Positions 59,250-64,000 of a DNA stretch of 64,000 nt are shown here, piece by piece; position 1 is the stretch's first letter, and every line of letters starts with the position of its first letter. The translations under genes and the position numbers were made by a program. Below the pieces are notes generated by a model. It had not been told where the DNA came from and made no database searches. It saw nothing but the letters and a program-made list of their open reading frames with translations. The stretch is from Schumannella luteola (GTDB taxonomy: Bacteria; Actinomycetota; Actinomycetes; Actinomycetales; Microbacteriaceae). The stretch spans positions 2,108,001-2,172,000 of the forward strand of contig NZ_JACBZY010000001.1 in the NCBI RefSeq assembly GCF_013408685.1, written 5' to 3'.

Positions 59250-59921
59250 ATGGCAACTCCGCAGGTCCGCGTCACCGGGCGCCTCTCGACCTGGGATGAC
59301 GCCCGCGGCTTCGGCTTCATCAGCCGCGCATCCGGTCGCGACATCTTCGTGCACATCTCGGCGTTCCCGGCCGACGAGCACCGCCCGGCGCTCGGTGACG
59401 AACTGAGCTTCGTCGTCGAGCCGATGCCCGACGGACGCAGCCGGGCCGCCTTCGTGCGCTTCGCCGACGGGGCGCGTCCGCTGGCGTCCGGCGGCCACAG
59501 CGGCGTCGTCGAGCACTCCGGTCCGCGCGAGCGCCTGCGGTTGCGCATCGACTTCGCGGGCGTGCTCGCCATCCTCTCCGTCGTCGCCTTCGTCGTGCTG
59601 GTGTTCGTGGTCAGCGTCGTGTTCGGGCTGCCGCCGTGGGTGCCGTCGCTCTACATCGCCGCGAGCATCGGCTGCTTCGTGATCTACGCGGTCGACAAGA
59701 TCAGCGCCGTGCGGGGCCGCTGGCGGGTGCGCGAGTCGACGCTCATCCTGCTCGGGCTCGTCGGCGGCTGGCCGGGCGCGGTGATCGCGCAGCAGCTGTT
59801 CCGCCACAAGACCCGCAAGGCGGCGTTCCGCACGATGTTCTGGGTCAGCGTCGTGATCAACGTCGTCGTCTTCGCGATCCTCACGGCGAGCCCGCTGTCG
59901 CACCTGCTGACGCCGGCCTGA
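59250..59921 (+). CDS. Cold-shock domain fused to DUF1294 membrane domain
   Basis: 223 residues. Residues 6-68 are a CSD nucleic-acid-binding domain (RGFGFISRASGRDIFVHISA). A linker with PRERLRLRIDF follows, then three to four membrane helices of DUF1294 (YIAASIGCFVIYAVDKISAV; LLGLVGGWPGAVIAQQLFRH). The function is unknown; an RNA-binding domain on a membrane anchor suggests membrane-linked RNA handling. The arrangement is known in several bacteria. It sits between ksgA and ispE. Confidence 0.87.
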   Translation: MATPQVRVTGRLSTWDDARGFGFISRASGRDIFVHISAFPADEHRPALGDELSFVVEPMPDGRSRAAFVRFADGARPLASGGHSGVVEHSGPRERLRLRIDFAGVLAILSVVAFVVLVFVVSVVFGLPPWVPSLYIAASIGCFVIYAVDKISAVRGRWRVRESTLILLGLVGGWPGAVIAQQLFRHKTRKAAFRTMFWVSVVINVVVFAILTASPLSHLLTPA

Positions 59922-60006
59922 GCCGCCGCATCCTTGCTCCCGCGCAGGTCTCCGACGGCGGATAACGCCCGTAGACCGCATGGTCTGAGTCGCCCTCGGG
60001 CTTAAG

Positions 60007-60012
60007 TAGTGT
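60007..60012 (+). promoter_or_regulatory. -10-like TAGTGT, leaderless start of ispE
   Basis: TAGTGT ends six bases before the ATG at 60019. Confidence 0.5.
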
Positions 60013-60018
60013 TGTCGC

Positions 60019-60951
60019 ATGAGCCCGACCTCGTCGCCCGTGGTACGGGCCAAGGCGCCGGGAAAGGTCAACGTCTTCCTGCGTGTCGGCGCGATCCAGG
60101 ACGACGGCTACCACGACGTCGCGATCGCCTATCAGGCCCTCTCGCTGAGCGACGAGGTGCGGGTGCGCCATGCTGACGACTTCCGCGTCAGCGTGAGCGG
60201 CACCGTCGAGCTGGGGCGGGTTCCCATCGACGAGAGCAACATCGCCGTGAAGGCCGCGAAGCTGCTGGCCGAGCACACCGGCTACACCGGCGGCGTCGCG
60301 ATCGACATCGACAAGCACGTGCCGGTGACGGGCGGGATGGGCGGCGGCTCCGCCGACGCCGCCGCGACGCTGATCGCCTGCGACGCCCTCTGGGGCACCG
60401 AGATCTCGCGCGACGACCTGTTCGCGCTGGCACGCCAGCTCGGCGCCGACGTCCCCTTCGCGCTCACCGGCGGCACCGCGATCGGCACCGGCCGCGGGGA
60501 TGAGCTCTCGCCCGCCCTCGCGAAGGGCGGCTACGAGTGGGTGCTCGCCCTCGCCGACTTCGGTCTCTCGACGCCGGCCGTCTACGCCGAGCTCGACCGC
60601 CACCGCGAGCAGCACGCCGGCGAGATCCGCCCCGCCGACCCGCGCCCCAGCGTCGACTCCGACGTGCTGCAGGCGCTGCGCGCCGGCGACCCGCACATGC
60701 TCGCCGAGGTGCTGCACAACGACCTGCAGGCCGCCGCGCTGCACCTCGAGCCCTCGCTCGGCCGCGTGCTCGAGCTGGGGGAGAGCAACGGCGCGCTCGC
60801 GGGCATCGTCTCCGGATCCGGTCCGACGGTGGCCTTCCTCGCCGCCGATCGCGACTCCGCGCTCGAGCTGCAGGTCGCGCTGAGCGCGGCCCGGCTCAAC
60901 GTCGTGCGCGCCTCGGGCCCGGTGCACGGCGCCCGCATCCTCTCCGAGTAG
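60019..60951 (+). CDS. ispE: 4-diphosphocytidyl-2-C-methyl-D-erythritol kinase
   Basis: 310 residues, GHMP kinase. The substrate/ATP motif [18 protein letters not shown] is clear, with the N-terminal [17 protein letters not shown] and the C-terminal [16 protein letters not shown]. It phosphorylates the MEP-pathway intermediate for isoprenoid synthesis. It stands at the end of the rsmA block, and its own leaderless promoter suggests separate expression. Confidence 0.93.
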   Translation: MSPTSSPVVRAKAPGKVNVFLRVGAIQDDGYHDVAIAYQALSLSDEVRVRHADDFRVSVSGTVELGRVPIDESNIAVKAAKLLAEHTGYTGGVAIDIDKHVPVTGGMGGGSADAAATLIACDALWGTEISRDDLFALARQLGADVPFALTGGTAIGTGRGDELSPALAKGGYEWVLALADFGLSTPAVYAELDRHREQHAGEIRPADPRPSVDSDVLQALRAGDPHMLAEVLHNDLQAAALHLEPSLGRVLELGESNGALAGIVSGSGPTVAFLAADRDSALELQVALSAARLNVVRASGPVHGARILSE

Positions 60952-60966
60952 GCCGCACGGACGGGG

Positions 60967-61956
60967 ATGAGGATGCGAGCGCTCGTGCTGGGTGGAACGG
61001 GATGGCTCGGCCGCGCGATCGTCGCGCGCCTGCTCGAGTCCGGTGCGGAGGTCACCTGCCTCGCGCGCGGCGAGTCGGGTGACGCGCCGTCGGGGGCGCG
61101 GCTCGTCGCCGCCGATCGTCGCGAGCCTGCTGTCTACGACGCCGTCGGGGCGGACGGGGATCTCGGGGCGGACTGGGATGAGGTCATCGAGCTCTCGTCG
61201 GCACCGGACCTGGTCGAGCCGGCCCTCGCGGCCCTGGCTGATCGGGCGGCCCACTGGACTCTCGTCTCCACCGTGTCGGTGTACGCCCGCGACGACGAGC
61301 CCGGAGCCGACGAGTCCGCGACGCTCGTGGAGCCTGTCGACCTGACCCGGTACGCCGACGCGAAGGTGATGGCCGAGCGCCGCAGCGCTGAGCGTCTCGG
61401 CGATCGACTCTCGATCGTGCGTCCCGGACTCATCGTCGGCGTCGGCGACCCGAGCGACCGCTTCGGCTACTGGCCGGCACGATTCAGCCGGCTAGAGAGC
61501 GGGCCCGCGCTCGCGCCGACGACCGATGGCCGCTTCGCGCAGGTCATCGATGTGGACGATCTCGCCCGATGGATCGGCAGGGCCGCGCCGTCAGAGCACA
61601 GCGGCATCGTGAACGCCGTCGGCGACCCGGTTCCATTGGGGGATCTCCTGCGGTGCGCCGCCGAGGCGGCGGGATCGGAAGCGGGGCTCGTCGAGGCCGA
61701 TGACGAGACGCTGCTGGCTGAGGACGTGAACTACTGGGCGGGGCCTCGCTCGCTCCCGCTGTGGCTGCCCGCCGCCGCGGTCGGCTTCGCGCAGCGCAGC
61801 TCCCGGGCGTTCCGGGCGGCGGGCGGCGTGACGCGGCCGATCGACGACACCGTGGCCGACGTCCTCGCCGACGAGCGCCTCCGCGGGGTCGATCGTCCGC
61901 GTCGCTCCGGTCTCACCCGCTCCGACGAGGAGGCGGTGCTGCGCCAGATCACCTGA
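60967..61956 (+). CDS. NAD-dependent epimerase/dehydratase-like protein
   Basis: 329 residues, extended SDR-type Rossmann fold. The dinucleotide motif is LGGTGWLGRAIVARLLE and a YADAKVMAERR segment holds the catalytic Tyr-xxx-Lys. A second ATG two codons in (60973) is possible. The C-terminal part has DVNYWAGPRSLPLWLPAAAV. It probably reduces or epimerises a nucleotide sugar or other metabolite; the substrate is unknown. It follows ispE by 15 bases. Confidence 0.8.
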   Translation: MRMRALVLGGTGWLGRAIVARLLESGAEVTCLARGESGDAPSGARLVAADRREPAVYDAVGADGDLGADWDEVIELSSAPDLVEPALAALADRAAHWTLVSTVSVYARDDEPGADESATLVEPVDLTRYADAKVMAERRSAERLGDRLSIVRPGLIVGVGDPSDRFGYWPARFSRLESGPALAPTTDGRFAQVIDVDDLARWIGRAAPSEHSGIVNAVGDPVPLGDLLRCAAEAAGSEAGLVEADDETLLAEDVNYWAGPRSLPLWLPAAAVGFAQRSSRAFRAAGGVTRPIDDTVADVLADERLRGVDRPRRSGLTRSDEEAVLRQIT

Positions 61957-62075
61957 CCCGCCCCGTCTCTCCCGCGCCCGCGCGCACCCGCACTCGCGCG
62001 ACGCCGCATTTACGCGACCCGACGGCGTGATCGACTCGCGCCCTGGGCGGCGCGGTAGGGCCGGGCCGCCACCTA

Positions 62076-62735
62076 TTAGCGCCGCAGCGCCTTGCGCGCC
62101 AGCGCGTTGCCGGCGAACTGGCCGACCTGCACGAGCACGATGATCACCGCGACGGTGATGTAGACGATCGGCCAGTTGTAGCGCTGCGAGCCGTACGTGA
62201 TCGCGAAGTCGCCGAGGCCGCCGCCGCCGATCAGGCCGGCCTGCGCCGACATGTCGACGAGGCCGACGAAGATGAACGAGAAGCCGAGGATGAGCGGCCC
62301 CAGGCCCTCGGGGATCAGCACGGTCACGATGATGCGCAGCGGGTGCGCGCCCATCGAGCGTGCCGCCTCGAGCACGCCGTGATCGACGGCGACGAGGTTC
62401 TGCTCCACGATGCGGGCGACGGCGAAGGCGGCGGCCAGCGACAGCGCGAAGGCGGCCGCCTGAGGCCCGATCGTCGTGCCGACCACGCCGATCGTCAGCG
62501 GGCCGATCGCCGCGATGAAGATCACGAACGGGATCGGGCGCACGATGTTGACGACGACGTTGATGATCGTGAAGACGACGCGGTTCGCCAGCAGGTGGCC
62601 GGGTCGGGTGACCGTCAGCGCGACCCCGAGCACGATGCCGAGGATGCCGCTCGCGACGAGCGAGACGAAGACGATGAAGAGGGTCTCGCCGATCGCCTTC
62701 CAGAAGACGTCGATGTTGGCGATGAAGGCATCCAT
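62076..62735 (-). CDS. metI: Methionine ABC transporter permease
   Basis: 219 residues, five or six membrane helices. The cytoplasmic coupling loop EAARSMGAHPLRIIVTVLIPE is typical of MetI. Its ATG overlaps the metN stop (TGATG). It is the membrane channel of the methionine importer. The gap 61957-62075 shows no feature. Confidence 0.92.
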   Translation of the reverse strand: MDAFIANIDVFWKAIGETLFIVFVSLVASGILGIVLGVALTVTRPGHLLANRVVFTIINVVVNIVRPIPFVIFIAAIGPLTIGVVGTTIGPQAAAFALSLAAAFAVARIVEQNLVAVDHGVLEAARSMGAHPLRIIVTVLIPEGLGPLILGFSFIFVGLVDMSAQAGLIGGGGLGDFAITYGSQRYNWPIVYITVAVIIVLVQVGQFAGNALARKALRR

Positions 62736-63766
62736 CAGGCGGCGTCCTCGGTGATCGTGACGACGCCGTCGGCGGCCAGGGCGGCGAGGGCGGCGTCGAT
62801 GTCGGACTCGGCTCCGGTGAGCTCGTAGGTGAGGGCGCCGATGGCGCGGTTCTGCAGCTCGCTGATGCCGCCGAACACGATCGTGTCGCCGACGCGGTGC
62901 TGCTCGAAGGTGCGGGCGACGAGCGTGGTGAAGGCGGGGCGGTCCTGCACGGGGATCGTGACCAGCCGGCCGGGATGCGCGGCGCGCAGCCGCTCGAGGG
63001 TCGAGGCCGAGGGGCGGTCGTGCAGCACGGTGCGCACGAAGCGCGACGCGGCGGCGGTCGACGGGTTCGCGAAGACGTCGTAGACGTCGCCGTGCTCGAC
63101 CACGCGGCCGGAGTCCATGACGGCGACGCGGTCGGCGATCGCGCGGATCGCCTCCATCTCGTGAGTGATGACGACGATGGTGAGGCCGAACTCCTGGTTG
63201 ACGCGCTTGAGCAGCGCCAGCACATCCGCCGTGGTCTCGGGATCGAGAGCGCTCGTGGCCTCGTCGGCGAGCAGCAGTCGCGGCTGCGTCGCGAGCGCGC
63301 GGGCGATGCCGACGCGCTGCTTCTGCCCGCCCGAGAGCTGCTCGGGGTGGGCGTGCGCCTTGTCGAGCAGGCCGACGAAGTCGAGCAGCTCGGCGACGCG
63401 GCGGTCGCGCTCGGCGGCGCCGACGCCCGCCACGCGCAGCGGATAGGCGACGTTGCCCGCCACGGTGCGCGAGTGGAACAGGTTGAACTGCTGGAAGATC
63501 ATGCCGATCTGGCCGCGCACCCGGCGCAGCTCCCGCTCCGGCAGAGCGGTCAGCTCGTCGTCGCCGACGATCACCCGGCCCGAGCTGGGCAGCTCGAGGG
63601 CGTTGATGAGCCGCACGAGCGTCGACTTGCCGGCGCCCGAGTAGCCGATCACGCCGAGGATCTCGCCCTCCTCGACCTCGAGGCTGACGTCGTCGACCGC
63701 AGTCACGCGGCCCGAGGGGGTGTCGTAGTGGCGGCTGACGTTCTCGAGTCGCACGAAGGCGCTCAT
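62735..63766 (-). CDS. metN: Methionine ABC transporter ATP-binding protein
   Basis: 343 residues. Walker A GYSGAGKSTLVRL, signature LSGGQKQRVGIARALA, Walker B LLLADEATSALDPE and the switch His of VVITHEMEA. A C-terminal NIL domain of about 80 residues (RAIGALTYELTGAE) is the methionine sensor of MetN. It powers methionine uptake with metI and metQ. Confidence 0.95.
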   Translation of the reverse strand: MSAFVRLENVSRHYDTPSGRVTAVDDVSLEVEEGEILGVIGYSGAGKSTLVRLINALELPSSGRVIVGDDELTALPERELRRVRGQIGMIFQQFNLFHSRTVAGNVAYPLRVAGVGAAERDRRVAELLDFVGLLDKAHAHPEQLSGGQKQRVGIARALATQPRLLLADEATSALDPETTADVLALLKRVNQEFGLTIVVITHEMEAIRAIADRVAVMDSGRVVEHGDVYDVFANPSTAAASRFVRTVLHDRPSASTLERLRAAHPGRLVTIPVQDRPAFTTLVARTFEQHRVGDTIVFGGISELQNRAIGALTYELTGAESDIDAALAALAADGVVTITEDAA

Positions 63767-63866
63767 CGGCTGCTCCGGGGGTGTTCGGGGTGTGCAGGGA
63801 GGGGGGACGTCGCCCGGGGCGACGTCGCGGTGGGCGTCGTCGCGGCGGGCGTCGTCACGAACACGG

Positions 63867-63905
63867 CGGATGCCGCCGTCCCGTTCACGGGGACGACGGC
63901 ATCCG
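63867..63905 (-). terminator. Hairpin between metQ and metN
   Basis: CGGATGCCGCCGTCCC (63867-63882) pairs with GGGACGACGGCATCCG (63890-63905) with one mismatch. It lies in the 173-base gap after metQ and before metN. There is no T-run, so it may limit read-through or protect the metQ message, giving more binding protein than transporter. Confidence 0.5.
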
Positions 63906-63939
63906 TCACGCGGTCGATGATCAGTCTCGCGTACCGGTC

Positions 63940-64000
63940 TTACTTGCTCGACGCGTCGCGCGCGTCCTGCTCGACCTTGGCGAGGCTCTTCTGCAGGTCG
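63940..64000 (-). CDS. metQ: Methionine-binding lipoprotein, C-terminal end (cut by window edge)
   Basis: Only the last 19 codons are present: LQKSLAKVEQDARDASSK followed by TAA. This helix-ended tail and the position upstream of metNI fit the MetQ substrate-binding protein. Function is inferred almost wholly from context. Confidence 0.65.
   Translation of the reverse strand, partial: DLQKSLAKVEQDARDASSK

Overview
The window is high-GC DNA (roughly 70% or more by eye) with very dense coding. It contains PucR, AraC, IclR and TetR regulators, a Pmt-type mannosyltransferase, an HNH/DUF222 protein, an actinobacterial rsmI-metG-tatD-ksgA-ispE block and many GTG starts. Together these point to an actinobacterium, most likely of the family Microbacteriaceae. 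I see no rRNA, tRNA, CRISPR array, prophage or insertion sequence.

Layout. 1-10.6 kb: a catabolic cluster with gabD (cut by the window edge), gabT, a divergent PucR regulator, an MHS-type transporter, a thiamine-diphosphate enzyme, an APC amino-acid permease, and AraC and IclR regulators. 10.6-16.7 kb: a 32-codon membrane peptide, a conserved protein of unknown function, an ECF sigma factor coupled to ogt, a very large LuxR/ATPase regulator and a small protein. 16.8-20.1 kb: a three-gene YcgR/YcgQ-like permease operon with a His-rich segment. 20.1-27.9 kb: AlaX-type editing protein, TetR, DUF4349 lipoprotein, aldo/keto reductase, MFS transporter, HNH/DUF222 protein. 28-32 kb: class I ribonucleotide reductase genes with NrdR and DnaA boxes. 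32-38.6 kb: AhpD-like protein, hrpA, a second aldo/keto reductase, an MBL-fold hydrolase. 38.7-42.4 kb: a five-gene flavin/iron-sulfur/heme electron-transfer operon. 42.5-49.9 kb: DUF255 thioredoxin-domain protein, DUF3060 lipoprotein, two-component system, a four-copy repeat, MFS transporter, acetyltransferases. 50-53.8 kb: CoA-binding protein with metY, and pmt. 53.8-61.9 kb: rsmI, metG, tatD, ksgA and ispE, with an oxidoreductase, a cold-shock/DUF1294 fusion and an epimerase-like protein among them. 62-64 kb: metQNI methionine uptake.

The most unusual locus is the ribonucleotide reductase. The large subunit keeps its three active-site cysteines but stops before the usual C-terminal redox pair. 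A separate tiny frame that overlaps its stop ends in a Cys-x-x-Cys tail. The small subunit has Phe where the radical Tyr normally sits, and Glu at the first metal-ligand position, the residue pattern of class Ic (Mn/Fe) enzymes.

The 38.7-42.4 kb operon reads as a route from NADH through a NuoF-like flavoprotein and a ferredoxin to a heme membrane protein, with an ApbE flavin transferase and a Ser-rich anchored protein that may be its substrate.

A recurring pattern helps choose starts: many genes have a TANNNT hexamer ending 6-7 bases before the start codon, which suggests leaderless transcription. ATGA or GTGA stop/start overlaps mark coupled genes in several operons.
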